In this document: positions 34,302 to 42,716 of the stretch, in pieces | How the letters are laid out: each line of letters begins with the position of its first letter | Position numbering within the stretch: position 1 is the stretch's first letter | Assembly (NCBI GenBank): GCA_002729525.1 | Contig: PBYI01000010.1 | Coordinates: 1 to 63,896 of the forward strand | DNA length: 63,896 bases | Source of the DNA: Nocardioides sp. | GTDB lineage: Bacteria > Actinomycetota > Actinomycetes > Propionibacteriales > Nocardioidaceae | Direction of reading: 5' to 3' | Made by a program: the position numbers and the translations under genes | The notes under the pieces: generated by a model | Databases searched by the model: none | Told to the model about the DNA's origin: nothing | Seen by the model: only the letters and a program-made list of their open reading frames with translations

Positions 34302-34324
34302 TTGTCGGCGGTCCGGTCTAGCGT
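34302..34324 (+). promoter_or_regulatory. RecA-NDp/PafBC-type second promoter of recA
   Basis: TTGTCGGCG (34302-34310), 8 nt, TAGCGT (34319-34324): the RecA-NDp motif TTGTCRGTG-N8-TAnnnT with one mismatch. The same LexA-box plus RecA-NDp arrangement is known for mycobacterial recA. Confidence 0.82.
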
Positions 34325-34410
34325 CCCATCACGACGAAGGACGACACACCCGACCGCACCCAGCGACGGCCTCCGGCCGGCGCACCGACGACTGCGAAGG
34401 ACTGACCGAC

Positions 34411-35454
34411 ATGGCTGGTGGAGACCGCGACAAGGCCCTCGAGACCGCGCTGCTGAACATCGAAAAGCAGTACGGCAAGGGCTCCGTGATGCGCCTGGGC
34501 GACGAGACCCGGGCCCCCCTGGAGGTGATCCCCACCGGGGCGATCGCCCTCGACGTCGCGCTCGGCCTCGGCGGCCTGCCGCGCGGCCGCGTGGTGGAGA
34601 TCTACGGACCGGAGTCCTCCGGTAAGACCACCGTCGCGCTGCACGCGGTGGCCAACGCCCAGGCCGCCGGCGGCATCGTGGCGTTCATCGACGCCGAGCA
34701 CGCCCTCGACCCGGAGTACGCCAAGAACCTCGGCGTCGACACCGACGCCCTGCTGGTCTCCCAGCCCGACTCCGGTGAGCAGGCGCTCGAGATCGCCGAC
34801 ATGCTGATCCGCTCCGGTGCGCTCGACCTGATCGTCATCGACTCCGTGGCCGCCCTGGTGCCGCGCGCGGAGATCGAGGGCGAGATGGGCGACAGCCACG
34901 TCGGCCTCCAGGCCCGCCTGATGAGCCAGGCGCTGCGCAAGATGACCAGCGCCCTCAACCAGGCCGGCACGACCGCGATCTTCATCAACCAGCTGCGCGA
35001 GAAGATCGGCGTCATGTTCGGCTCGCCGGAGACCACCACCGGTGGTCGGGCGCTGAAGTTCTACTCCTCGGTCCGCCTCGACGTGCGCCGCATCGAGACC
35101 CTCAAGGACGGCACCGACATGGTCGGCAACCGCACCCGGGTCAAGGTCGTCAAGAACAAGGTCGCCCCGCCGTTCAAGCAGGCCGAGTTCGACATCATGT
35201 ACGGCAAGGGCATCTCCCGCGAGGGCGGCCTGATCGACGTGGGCGTCGAGTGCGGCCTCGTCCGCAAGGCCGGTGCCTGGTACACCTACGAGGGCGACCA
35301 GCTCGGCCAGGGCAAGGAGAACGCGCGCGGCTTCCTGCGCGACAACCCCGACCTCGCGAACGAGCTGGAGAAGAAGATCCTCGAGAAGCTCGGCGTCGTG
35401 CCCAGCGTCGAGGACGACCTCTCCGACGAGCCGATCGGTGTCGATGACTTCTGA
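34411..35454 (+). CDS. recA: Recombinase RecA
   Basis: A 347-aa RecA with no intein. Walker [10 protein letters not shown] starts at residue 66; Walker B lies in [15 protein letters not shown]; the L2 DNA-binding loop region includes [21 protein letters not shown], read in two parts. It catalyses homologous strand exchange and LexA self-cleavage. ATG with GAAGGA about 9 nt upstream. The leader (34240-34410) carries a LexA box and a RecA-NDp promoter. recX overlaps its 3' end. Confidence 0.98.
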   Translation: MAGGDRDKALETALLNIEKQYGKGSVMRLGDETRAPLEVIPTGAIALDVALGLGGLPRGRVVEIYGPESSGKTTVALHAVANAQAAGGIVAFIDAEHALDPEYAKNLGVDTDALLVSQPDSGEQALEIADMLIRSGALDLIVIDSVAALVPRAEIEGEMGDSHVGLQARLMSQALRKMTSALNQAGTTAIFINQLREKIGVMFGSPETTTGGRALKFYSSVRLDVRRIETLKDGTDMVGNRTRVKVVKNKVAPPFKQAEFDIMYGKGISREGGLIDVGVECGLVRKAGAWYTYEGDQLGQGKENARGFLRDNPDLANELEKKILEKLGVVPSVEDDLSDEPIGVDDF

Positions 35455-36184
35455 GCCGCACGGCTCGGCAGGTCAGCCCGCATCGCGGGAGGCGACCGAC
35501 GACCCCTGGGCCGGCGACGTCCACGACGGCGTCGCCGCCTGGGTGCGCCGGTCGGCTCCCGCGACCGAGCGCGAGCGACCGGCGCGGTCCGGGCGCTCCA
35601 CGGGCGCTCGGGGAGGCGGCCGGTCGCGCCGTCGGTCGGGGCCCCCACCGGAGGACCGGGCGGCCCAGCCTCCTGCGGCCGACCCCGAGCAGGTCGCCCG
35701 CACCATCCTCCTCGACCAGCTCACCGGCCGGGCCCGCAGTCGGCAGGAGCTGAGCGACAAGCTGCGCAGCAAGCAGGTGCCCGACGACGTCGCGGCACCC
35801 CTGCTCGACCGGTTCGAGGAGGTCGGGCTGGTCGACGACGCCGCGTTCGCGCGGTCGTGGGTCTCGGGCCGTCAGCAGGGCAAGGGCCTGGCTCGGCGAG
35901 CGCTCGCCCAGGAGCTGCGCCGCAAGGGCGTCGAGGACGAGGGGGCGCGCGAGGCCCTCGACGAGATCGACCCCGACGAGGAGACCGAGGTCGCCCGGCG
36001 CCTGGTCCGCAAGAAGCTCCGGACGCTGAGCCGCGTCGACGACACCACCGCGACCCGGCGCCTGGTCGGCATGCTGGCCCGCAAGGGCTTCCCGGCCGGG
36101 ACCGCCTACGCCGTGGTGCGCGAGGAGCTCGCCTCCTCCGGGCGTGACGAGCCCGACGGGCTCGACGGCGCCGACCCCTGGTGA
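35444..36184 (+). CDS. recX: Regulatory protein RecX
   Basis: A 246-aa RecX with an unusually long (about 75 aa) Arg/Ser/Pro-rich N-terminal extension before the conserved helical repeats ([20 protein letters not shown], then [19 protein letters not shown] and [15 protein letters not shown]). RecX inhibits RecA filament assembly. It starts inside recA (11-bp overlap), so it is co-transcribed and translationally coupled. There is no separate promoter. The usual downstream miaB is absent. Confidence 0.9.
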   Translation: MTSEPHGSAGQPASREATDDPWAGDVHDGVAAWVRRSAPATERERPARSGRSTGARGGGRSRRRSGPPPEDRAAQPPAADPEQVARTILLDQLTGRARSRQELSDKLRSKQVPDDVAAPLLDRFEEVGLVDDAAFARSWVSGRQQGKGLARRALAQELRRKGVEDEGAREALDEIDPDEETEVARRLVRKKLRTLSRVDDTTATRRLVGMLARKGFPAGTAYAVVREELASSGRDEPDGLDGADPW

Positions 36185-36250
36185 ACGACGTACCGCCGCC
36201 GGGCGGCAGCACCCTGACCACCACCGCCGGACCGCTGCCATGATGGCCCG

Positions 36251-36751
36251 GTGGCGGAGAGCGAAGAGCGCGAGGTCCTGACCTACGAGTTGTTCGGCAC
36301 GGCGGTGCGCGACCTGGCCCACCAGGTGGCCGAGTCGGGCTACGAGCCCGACATCGTGCTGGCGATCGCCCGTGGCGGGCTCGGCCTGGCGATGGGCCTC
36401 GGGTACGCCCTGGACGTCAAGAACCTCTCGGCAGTCAACGTGGAGTTCTACACCGCCGTCGAGCAGCGTCTCGACGTCCCGATCATGCTGCCGCCGACCC
36501 CCGACGCCATCGACCTGTCCGGCCTCAAGGTGCTCATCACCGACGACGTCGCCGACACCGGCAAGACGCTGGAGATCGTCCGTGCCTACTGCGCCGACCA
36601 CGTCGCCGAGGCGCGCACCGCGGTGATCTACGAGAAGCCGTGGACCGTGGTCAACCCCGAGTACGTCTGGCGACGCACCGACCGGTGGATCAACTTCCCC
36701 TGGTCGACGGAGCCCCCGGTGGTCAACCGCACCGCGGTGGTCGACGCGTGA
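36251..36751 (+). CDS. Purine-type phosphoribosyltransferase
   Basis: A 166-aa type I PRTase: PRPP loop VLITDDVADTGKTL at about residues 95-108 and AIARGGLGLAMGL as the PPi loop. It resembles the Gpt/hypoxanthine PRT group that makes IMP/GMP/XMP; base preference is uncertain. GTG start 6 nt after CATGAT (36239-36244), probably leaderless. First of a four-gene run in which every neighbour overlaps by GTGA. Confidence 0.8.
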   Translation: MAESEEREVLTYELFGTAVRDLAHQVAESGYEPDIVLAIARGGLGLAMGLGYALDVKNLSAVNVEFYTAVEQRLDVPIMLPPTPDAIDLSGLKVLITDDVADTGKTLEIVRAYCADHVAEARTAVIYEKPWTVVNPEYVWRRTDRWINFPWSTEPPVVNRTAVVDA

Positions 36752-37617
36752 GCGCCGACCTGGCACCCGTCGGCGAGCTCGCGGCCGCGCTGCGGCTGTC
36801 TCCCGGCCCGGTCGACCTCGCCGCCGTCGACACCCGGGCGACGCCCGGGTTCGACGGTGACAAGACCGACGCGGAGGCGGCGCTGGAGAGCCTGGCCGCC
36901 GAGCTCGGCACGCACCAGGAGAAGCTCTTCGCCGAGGGCCGCACGGGTGGGCACCGCAGTCTGCTGCTGGTGCTCCAGGGCATGGACACCGCCGGCAAGG
37001 GCGGCACCGTGCGGCACACCGTGGGGCTCGTCGACCCGCAGGGCGTGAGCATCACTTCCTTCAAGGCGCCCACCGAGGAGGAGCTCGCGCACGACTTCCT
37101 CTGGCGCATCGAGAAGGCGCTGCCGCGCGCCGGCGACATCGGCGTCTTCGACCGCTCGCACTACGAGGACGTCCTCATCGGGCGGGTCCGGTCGCTGGCC
37201 GACCCCGAGGAGATCGAGCGCCGCTACGACGCCATCAACGACTTCGAGGCCCGCCTGGTCGCCGAGGGCACCGTGGTGGTGAAGGTGATGCTGCACATCT
37301 CCGCCGAAGCCCAGCGCGAGCGGCTGCTGGAGCGGCTCGACCGCCCCGACAAGCACTGGAAGTACAACCCCGGCGACGTCGACGAGCGGCAGGTGTGGCC
37401 GGCGTACCGCGAGGCCTACGAGATCGCGCTGGAGCGCACCAACACCGAGATCGCGCCGTGGTACGTCGTCCCGGCCGACCGCAAGTGGTACCGCAACCTC
37501 GCCGTCGCCGGACTCATGCTCGACGCCCTGCGCCGGATGAGCCCGAGCTGGCCCACGCCGGACTTCGACGTCGAGCACGAGCGTCAGCGGCTGGCGGACG
37601 AGGACCCCGTCTCGTGA
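36748..37617 (+). CDS. ppk2: Polyphosphate kinase 2 family protein
   Basis: 289 aa: Walker A-like LQGMDTAGKGGTVRH, Walker B DRSHYEDVLIGRV, and the lid segment LERLDRPDKHWKYNPGDVDER, all PPK2 signatures (single-domain class). It uses polyphosphate to phosphorylate nucleoside mono- or diphosphates, or the reverse. Overlap with a purine PRTase suggests coupling of base salvage to polyphosphate-driven nucleotide phosphorylation (inference). Confidence 0.9.
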   Translation: MSADLAPVGELAAALRLSPGPVDLAAVDTRATPGFDGDKTDAEAALESLAAELGTHQEKLFAEGRTGGHRSLLLVLQGMDTAGKGGTVRHTVGLVDPQGVSITSFKAPTEEELAHDFLWRIEKALPRAGDIGVFDRSHYEDVLIGRVRSLADPEEIERRYDAINDFEARLVAEGTVVVKVMLHISAEAQRERLLERLDRPDKHWKYNPGDVDERQVWPAYREAYEIALERTNTEIAPWYVVPADRKWYRNLAVAGLMLDALRRMSPSWPTPDFDVEHERQRLADEDPVS

Positions 37618-38402
37618 GCGCGACGCCCGACGGCGTCGCGCTGCCCCGGGTCACCGTCACGCGCTACCTCACGCCGCTGCGGGAGGGCGGGTCACTGCCG
37701 GGTGTGGTGGAGGCTGCGGACCTCGGCACGTACGTGTGCAAGTTCCGCGGCGCCGGTCAGGGACTGCGCGTGCTGGTCGCCGAGGTCGTGGTCGCCGGGC
37801 TCGCTGTCCGGGTCGGCCTGCGCACCCCGCAGCAGGTCGTCCTCGACCTGCGCGAGGAGATCGCGCGCTACGAGGCCGACGAGGAGGTCCAGGACCTGCT
37901 GCGTGCCAGTCTCGGCGACAACCTCGGCATCGACCTGCTGCCCGGCGCGTTCGGCTTCGACGGCAGCTCGGCGGTGACGGCCGAGGTGGCGTCGACGGTG
38001 CTGTGGCTCGACGCCTTCACCGCCAACGTCGACCGGTCCTGGCGCAACCCCAACCTGCTGGTCTGGGGCGGTGACCTGTGGGTCATCGACCACGGCGCCT
38101 CGCTCTACTTCCACCACGCCTGGGGCGGTGGGGTCACCGACCCGGCGCGCTTCGCGGCACAGCCGTGGGACGCCACCGACCACGTGCTGCGCACGCAGGC
38201 GACGGAGGTCGCCGAGGCCGACGAGCGCCTCACGGCCCTCGTGACGCCCGACGTCCTCGTCGAGGTGGTCGCGGCGGTGCCGGACCAGTGGCTCGAGGCC
38301 GTCCCGGGCGCCGAGACACCGGACGCGCTGCGGGCGGCGTACGTCGCGTTCCTCACCGCGCGGCTCGGCACCCGCCAGTGGCTGCCGGAGGCGGACACGT
38401 GA
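37614..38402 (+). CDS. HipA-like kinase-fold protein
   Basis: A 262-aa protein with a C-terminal HipA/PI3K-like kinase core: DAFTANVDRSWRNPNLL carries the catalytic loop (D-x-N-x-D...N) and WVIDHGASLYFHH the metal-binding DxG. It lacks the full-length HipA N-terminal region and no HipB antitoxin is adjacent. The downstream partner is DUF3037, a pairing that recurs in actinobacteria. Substrate unknown. Coupled by GTGA overlaps on both sides. Confidence 0.75.
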   Translation: MSATPDGVALPRVTVTRYLTPLREGGSLPGVVEAADLGTYVCKFRGAGQGLRVLVAEVVVAGLAVRVGLRTPQQVVLDLREEIARYEADEEVQDLLRASLGDNLGIDLLPGAFGFDGSSAVTAEVASTVLWLDAFTANVDRSWRNPNLLVWGGDLWVIDHGASLYFHHAWGGGVTDPARFAAQPWDATDHVLRTQATEVAEADERLTALVTPDVLVEVVAAVPDQWLEAVPGAETPDALRAAYVAFLTARLGTRQWLPEADT

Positions 38403-38794
38403 TCGGCGGCGACCCGGGGGAGCGGCACGCCTACCAGTACGTCGCGCTGCGCTGTGTGCCGCGCGTGGAGCGCGAGGAGTTCGTCAACGTCGGCGTCGTC
38501 GTCTACTGCCACGCCACCGACTACCTCCGTGCGGCGTGGCGCGTCGACGACGCCCGGGTCGCCGCCCTGGCGCCGGAGGTCGACCGGGACGTGCTGCGCG
38601 AGGCGCTGGCCTACGTCGACGCGGTCTGCGCCGCGGACCCGCGGGCCGGCAGCGCCGCGGGCGCGCCGGTGAGCCAACGGTTCGGACTCCTCAAGGCGCC
38701 GCGCAGCACCGTCCTCCAGCCCGGGCCGGTGCACGGTGGCACCACCACCGACCCCGACGCCGAGCTCGGACGCCTGCTGACCTGCCTGGTCTGA
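38399..38794 (+). CDS. DUF3037 family protein
   Basis: 131 aa, with YQYVALRCVPRVEREEFVNV, the family's N-terminal signature, and RFGLLKAPRSTVLQPGPVH in the C-terminal half. Function unknown. Always-coupled overlap with the HipA-like gene suggests a two-protein module. Last gene of the operon; the 238-bp gap after it holds only dispersed repeats. Confidence 0.8.
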   Translation: MIGGDPGERHAYQYVALRCVPRVEREEFVNVGVVVYCHATDYLRAAWRVDDARVAALAPEVDRDVLREALAYVDAVCAADPRAGSAAGAPVSQRFGLLKAPRSTVLQPGPVHGGTTTDPDAELGRLLTCLV

Positions 38795-38806
38795 GCATCC
38801 CTGGAC

Positions 38807-38983
38807 GTCGAGTAGGTGCCCCGCTCGTCGAGTAGGTGCGCAGCGAGGGACGAGCGGAGCGCGGTATCGCGACGCGGTGGGACGACAGCCTGCAGCGACC
38901 ACCGTGCTCACCGGCGTGCGTTCGTCCTCCGGCGTCTCGGTACGCCCTCTGCGCTCCTGCGTCGCTCCGAGGACTACTCGACG
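38807..38983. repeat. Dispersed repeat in an inverted pair (MITE-like)
   Basis: A truncated copy at 38807-38820 and a full copy at 38827-38874 (GTCGAGTAGGTGCGCAGCGA...CGCGACG) on the plus strand face an inverted copy at 38933-38983 (minus-strand GTCGAGTAG...TACCGAGACG). The pair could fold into a long imperfect hairpin. The same repeat family flanks the IS110 remnant at 25.3-25.7 kb. Confidence 0.7.
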
Positions 38984-39032
38984 ACCGGATCGGGATTGCT
39001 CGACGACCGGAGTGCCCGACGAGCGGCGGCGC

Positions 39033-39779
39033 TCAGACCGGGACGAGTTCCACCGCGCCGACGGCGTACCGCGCGAGCAGCATCCGCGCGATCTCCGGGT
39101 GCGCACCGAGCGGCGCGGACACCGCGATCGCGCCGGCCTCCAGGGCCAGCTCGGTCGCGCGGTCGCACAGCTCGCCGTGGGTGAGGAAGAGCGAGGCGAC
39201 GGCTATGTGCCGGCGGCCCTCGGCGCGGAAGGCGCGCACGGCCTCGCCGGTGGCCGGCGGGGCGCTGGAGGCGTACGCCGCGGTCACGGGCAGCTTGTGG
39301 TGGTTGCCCCAGACACGGGCGAGGCGCGCGACGGTCTGGTTGGTGAGCGGGTCGGCCGAGCCGGAGGCGGCGAGGACGAGCGCGTCGAGCTCGCGCACGC
39401 GTGCGGTCGACAGCGCCTCGCGCATCCGGATGTCGAGGACCTCCAGCAGCGCGGTCTCCAGGCCGAGCGGTGCGGCGACCCGCACGGCCAGCGGCCGCTC
39501 GGTGCGGGCGAGCGCGTAGCCGAGGTCGACGACGACCGCGGCGTCGTCGGTGAGTGCGAGCGGCACGACCACGACCTCCTCGACGCCGTTGCGGGCGAGC
39601 TTGTCGAGGACGGCGTCGAAGGTCGGGCGGTGGCGGCTCGAGCCGCTGCCGATCCAGGCCTTCTCGACGCGCAGGTCGGGGCGCTGGAGGCGCACCTGCT
39701 CGACGAGGTCGGTGACGGCGGCGGCGGTCCGGGGGTCGCGGTCGGCGCGCGCGAGGGCGACGAGGACGGGTGCGGTCAT
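39033..39779 (-). CDS. Sirohydrochlorin chelatase (CbiX/SirB-like)
   Basis: A 248-aa two-domain chelatase-fold protein: VLVALARADRDPRTAAAV at the start replaces the usual ...HGS..., while the second half has LVLAASGSADPLTNQTV and later SLFLTHGELCDRATEL. It should insert Fe2+ into sirohydrochlorin to give the siroheme needed by the sulfite reductase encoded upstream in the same operon. The ATG is preceded by GGAGG, which can pair with a CCTCC lying between it and the start codon (39781-39793). Confidence 0.8.
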   Translation of the reverse strand: MTAPVLVALARADRDPRTAAAVTDLVEQVRLQRPDLRVEKAWIGSGSSRHRPTFDAVLDKLARNGVEEVVVVPLALTDDAAVVVDLGYALARTERPLAVRVAAPLGLETALLEVLDIRMREALSTARVRELDALVLAASGSADPLTNQTVARLARVWGNHHKLPVTAAYASSAPPATGEAVRAFRAEGRRHIAVASLFLTHGELCDRATELALEAGAIAVSAPLGAHPEIARMLLARYAVGAVELVPV

Positions 39780-39831
39780 CGGAGGCTGCCTCCTCTCGGG
39801 GTCGAACGGTTCGTGGATCGGTGGAGTCGGG

Positions 39832-40578
39832 TCACGTGTGGATCCCGCACTCGGTCTTGTTGGTGCCCGCCCAGCGACCGCTGCGGGCGTCCTCGCCCGG
39901 GGCGACGCGGCGGGTGCAGGGAGCGCAGCCGATCGAGGGGTAGCCGTCGTGCACGAGCGGGTTGACCAGCACGCCGTTCTCGGCGATGTAGTTGTCGACC
40001 TGCTCGTCGCTCCACCGGGCGAGGGGCGAGATCTTGACCTTGCCCTTCTTGGCGTCCCAGCCGATGACGGGTGCGACGACACGGTTGCGCGTCTCAGCGC
40101 GCCGCAGCCCGGTCGCCCAGGCGTCGTACGACGACAGGGCGTCGTTGAGCGGCGCGACCTTGCGCATCGCGCAGCACAGGTCGGGGTCGCGCCGGAAGAG
40201 CTCCGGTCCGTGCTCGGCGTCCTGCTCGGCCACGGTCTGCTTCGGCGTGATGGTGAGCAGGTTGACGTCGAGCGTGGCGGCGACGGCGTCGCGGGTGCCG
40301 ATAGTCTCGACGAAGTGGTAGCCGGTGTCGAGGAAGACGACGTCGATGCCGGGGACGACCTTAGAGGCGAGGCGCGCCAGCACGGCGTCGCCCATGGAGG
40401 AGGTCACGCAGAACCGCTCGCCGAACGTCGCGGCGGCCCACTCGACGATGGTCTCGGCGGGGGCGAGCTCGAGCTCGGCGCCCCAGTGCGACACCAGGTC
40501 GCGCAGCTCCTCGGGCGAGCGGCCGGCGGTCTCGGTGCCGCGGTAGGCGCGGGCGGAGGCGGCGTGGGCGGTGGTCAT
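39832..40578 (-). CDS. cysH: Adenylyl-sulfate (APS) reductase
   Basis: 248 aa. The PP-loop region includes SSMGDAVLARLASK, and the four cysteines CC (in DLCCAMRK) and C-x2-C (GCAPCTRR) are the [4Fe-4S] ligands of the APS-type enzyme; the C-terminal catalytic Cys is in KTECGIH. It reduces adenylyl-sulfate to sulfite with thioredoxin. Its ATG overlaps the small zinc-ribbon gene. cysDN are not in the window. Confidence 0.92.
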   Translation of the reverse strand: MTTAHAASARAYRGTETAGRSPEELRDLVSHWGAELELAPAETIVEWAAATFGERFCVTSSMGDAVLARLASKVVPGIDVVFLDTGYHFVETIGTRDAVAATLDVNLLTITPKQTVAEQDAEHGPELFRRDPDLCCAMRKVAPLNDALSSYDAWATGLRRAETRNRVVAPVIGWDAKKGKVKISPLARWSDEQVDNYIAENGVLVNPLVHDGYPSIGCAPCTRRVAPGEDARSGRWAGTNKTECGIHT

Positions 40579-40757
40579 GACACGCTCCCTGCGCCGCTGG
40601 CGGGTCGGACCAGGCCGAGCCCCTTGAGCGCGAAGGCGCGCAGGCACCCGCGGCACTCCCAGGCGCCGTGCGCGACCGAGCCGTCGGCGGGCTCGTGCGG
40701 GAAGAGGTCGGTCTCGCCGCAGTAAGGGCAGTGGAAGGGGACGGCGCGCTCGCTCAT
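40575..40757 (-). CDS. Small zinc-ribbon protein of the sulfite-reduction operon
   Basis: 60 aa with CPYCG and CRGC, a four-Cys zinc ribbon, followed by AFALKGLGLVRP. Genes like this lie between sulfite reductase and cysH in many actinobacteria; function unknown. ATGA overlaps with both neighbours show strict coupling. Confidence 0.75.
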   Translation of the reverse strand: MSERAVPFHCPYCGETDLFPHEPADGSVAHGAWECRGCLRAFALKGLGLVRPASGAGSVS

Positions 40758-42484
40758 CGGGCGCCTCCGCTCCCGGCCAGCGCCGGCTCCTCGCCGCGCA
40801 GGAAGGCCTCGTCCGCGCGTGCGGCCCAGTCGGCGAACGACTCGCCCTCGGTGCGGTCGGCGAGGTAGGACCGGGTCACGCTGACGACGTAGTCGCCCAG
40901 ACCGGCGCTGGTCACCTTGTGCGCCCGCAGCTTGCGGCCGAAGTTGGCGCCGAGCCCGGTCGCCCCGCCGAGGTGCACCTGGAAGCCCTCGACCTGCTCG
41001 CCGTCCTGCATCACCAGCTGGCCCTTGAGGCCGATGTCGGCGACCTGGGTGCGCGCGCAGGCGTTGGGGCAGCCGTTGACGTTGACGGTGATCGGCACGT
41101 CGAGGTCGGGCACCCGCTCTTCGAGCTCGGCGATGAGGTCGCGGGCGCGGTTCTTGGTGTCGACGATGGCGAGCTTGCAGAACTCGATGCCGGTGCAGGC
41201 CATCGTGTTGCGCCGCCAGTTGGAGGGGCGCCCGGACAGGCCGATGCCCTCGACCGCGTCGAGCAGCGACTCGACCCGGTCGCCGTCGACGCCGACCAGC
41301 ACGATCTTCTGGTACGGCGTGAGGCGCGCGCCGGCGACGCCGTGGGCCTCCATCACGTCGGCCAGTCCGGTGAGCACGTCGCCCGACACCCGGCCGGCGA
41401 CCGGGGCGAGGCCGACGTAGAACTTCCCGTCGTGCTGCTCGTGGACTCCGATGTGGTCGCGGTGGCCGACGGGGGAGGCGGGCGACTCGCAGGAGACCAG
41501 CTCGCGGCCGAGGTACTCGTTCTCCAGCACCTCGCGGAACTTCGCGACGCCCCAGTCGGAGACCAGGAACTTCAGCCGCGCCCGCGAGCGCAGCCGGCGG
41601 TAGCCGTAGTCGCGGAAGATCGAGGCGACGCCGGCCCACACGTCGGCGACCTCGTCGAGCGGGATCCACACGCCGAGCTTCTGCGCCAGCATCGGGTTGG
41701 TCGACAGCCCGCCGCCGACCCAGACGTCGAAGCCGGGGCCGTGCTCGGGGTGCACCGTGCCGACGAAGGAGACGTCGTTGGTCTCGGGGGAGACGTCGTG
41801 ACTCGGGTGGCCGGTCAGCGCGGTCTTGAACTTGCGAGGGAAGTTCGAGAAGGCCGGGTCGCCGATGTAGCGGCGGTGGATCTCCTCCAGCGCCGACGAG
41901 CCGTCGATGATCTCGTCCTTGGCGACACCCGCCACGGGGGAGCCGAGGAAGGGGCGCGGGGAGTCGCCGCACGCCTCGAGGCTGGAGAGGCCGGCCTCGT
42001 CGAGGCGCTTCCAGATCTCGGGGACGTCCTCGATGCGGATCCAGTGGTACTGGATGTTCTCGCGGTCGGTGACGTCGGCGGTGCCGCGGGCGAACTCCGT
42101 GCCGATCTCGCCGAGCGCGCGGACGACCCCGGGGGCGAGCAGGCGGCCGTCGGAGCGCACGCGCAGCATGAAGTAGCGGGCGTCGAGCTCCTCCTCGGGC
42201 ACCGTCGCGGTCTTGCCGCCGTCGAACCCGGGCGCGCGCTGGGTGTAGAGGCCCATCCAGCGGAACCGCCCGCGCAGGTCGGCGGGGTCGATGGAGTCGA
42301 AGCCGCGCTTGGAGTAGATGTGCAGGATCCGCGCCCGGACGTTGAGCGGGTCGTCGTCCTTCTTGCTCTGCTCGTTCTTGTTGAGCGGCTCGGCGTAGCC
42401 GAGCGCCCACTGACCCTCTGCGCGACGGGGTCGCGGGATCTCGGTGCGGGCGGCGGGCTTGGCCTGGTGGCGCAGGTCGGACAT
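40754..42484 (-). CDS. sir: Ferredoxin-dependent sulfite reductase
   Basis: A 576-aa siroheme [4Fe-4S] reductase. The cluster cysteines lie in ACTGIEFCKLA and NGCPNACAR, and the two duplicated half-domains are clear (first ferredoxin-like segment RFRWMGLYTQRAPG; second KFYVGLAPVAGRVSG). It reduces sulfite to sulfide for cysteine synthesis. Ferredoxin-nitrite reductases are homologous, but the cysH/chelatase context favours sulfite. ATG with GAAGGAA about 8 nt upstream. A leader peptide and hairpins precede it. Confidence 0.92.
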   Translation of the reverse strand: MSDLRHQAKPAARTEIPRPRRAEGQWALGYAEPLNKNEQSKKDDDPLNVRARILHIYSKRGFDSIDPADLRGRFRWMGLYTQRAPGFDGGKTATVPEEELDARYFMLRVRSDGRLLAPGVVRALGEIGTEFARGTADVTDRENIQYHWIRIEDVPEIWKRLDEAGLSSLEACGDSPRPFLGSPVAGVAKDEIIDGSSALEEIHRRYIGDPAFSNFPRKFKTALTGHPSHDVSPETNDVSFVGTVHPEHGPGFDVWVGGGLSTNPMLAQKLGVWIPLDEVADVWAGVASIFRDYGYRRLRSRARLKFLVSDWGVAKFREVLENEYLGRELVSCESPASPVGHRDHIGVHEQHDGKFYVGLAPVAGRVSGDVLTGLADVMEAHGVAGARLTPYQKIVLVGVDGDRVESLLDAVEGIGLSGRPSNWRRNTMACTGIEFCKLAIVDTKNRARDLIAELEERVPDLDVPITVNVNGCPNACARTQVADIGLKGQLVMQDGEQVEGFQVHLGGATGLGANFGRKLRAHKVTSAGLGDYVVSVTRSYLADRTEGESFADWAARADEAFLRGEEPALAGSGGAR

Positions 42485-42501
42485 GAGGTTCCTTCGCTGG
42501 T

Positions 42502-42533
42502 CGCGCGTCGCTCGCGCGGGGTGGTCACGTGAC
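42502..42533 (-). promoter_or_regulatory. Hairpins between the leader peptide and sulfite reductase
   Basis: CGCGC (42502-42506) pairs with GCGCG (42514-42518), and GTCACGTGAC (42524-42533) is a perfect palindrome. They lie between the leader-peptide stop and the sir ribosome site and could act in attenuation. Confidence 0.35.
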
Positions 42534-42576
42534 GGCGGACGCTGTCCGGCTCCCGGTGTCCCGGGCTGGGGGTGAC

Positions 42577-42666
42577 TCAGCGATGGCGACAGATCATGCT
42601 GCGCACGCGCATGAGGTCCACGTGGCGGCGGACCACGAGGTGCGTGGTGGTGGCAGCGGAGACCAT
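42577..42666 (-). CDS. Sulfur-operon leader peptide
   Basis: A 29-aa ORF ending RRHVDLMRVRSMICRHR, matching the HVDL...C-x-x-x pattern of the short 'putative leader peptides' placed upstream of sulfur-metabolism operons in actinobacteria. The -10-like GAGACT (42679-42674 on the minus strand) ends 7 nt before the ATG, so it is probably leaderless. The Cys codon four codons from the end would let ribosome stalling report cysteine supply (inference). The stop is 92 bp before the sir ATG. Confidence 0.75.
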   Translation of the reverse strand: MVSAATTTHLVVRRHVDLMRVRSMICRHR

Positions 42667-42716
42667 GGGAAGCAGTCTCACGAGTCGGACACGGGTTCCA
42701 CAAATCGGAATCTCGT

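Noticed and set aside
37614..38794. HipA-like/DUF3037 as a classical HipBA toxin-antitoxin
   Set aside because: No HipB-type DNA-binding partner, and the HipA N-terminal region is missing; DUF3037 does not look like an antitoxin by sequence.
39802..39813. TCGAACGGTTCG between cysH and the chelatase gene as a LexA box
   Set aside because: The half-sites abut with no 4-bp spacer, so it does not fit TCGAAC-N4-GTTCGA, and it is inside an operon.
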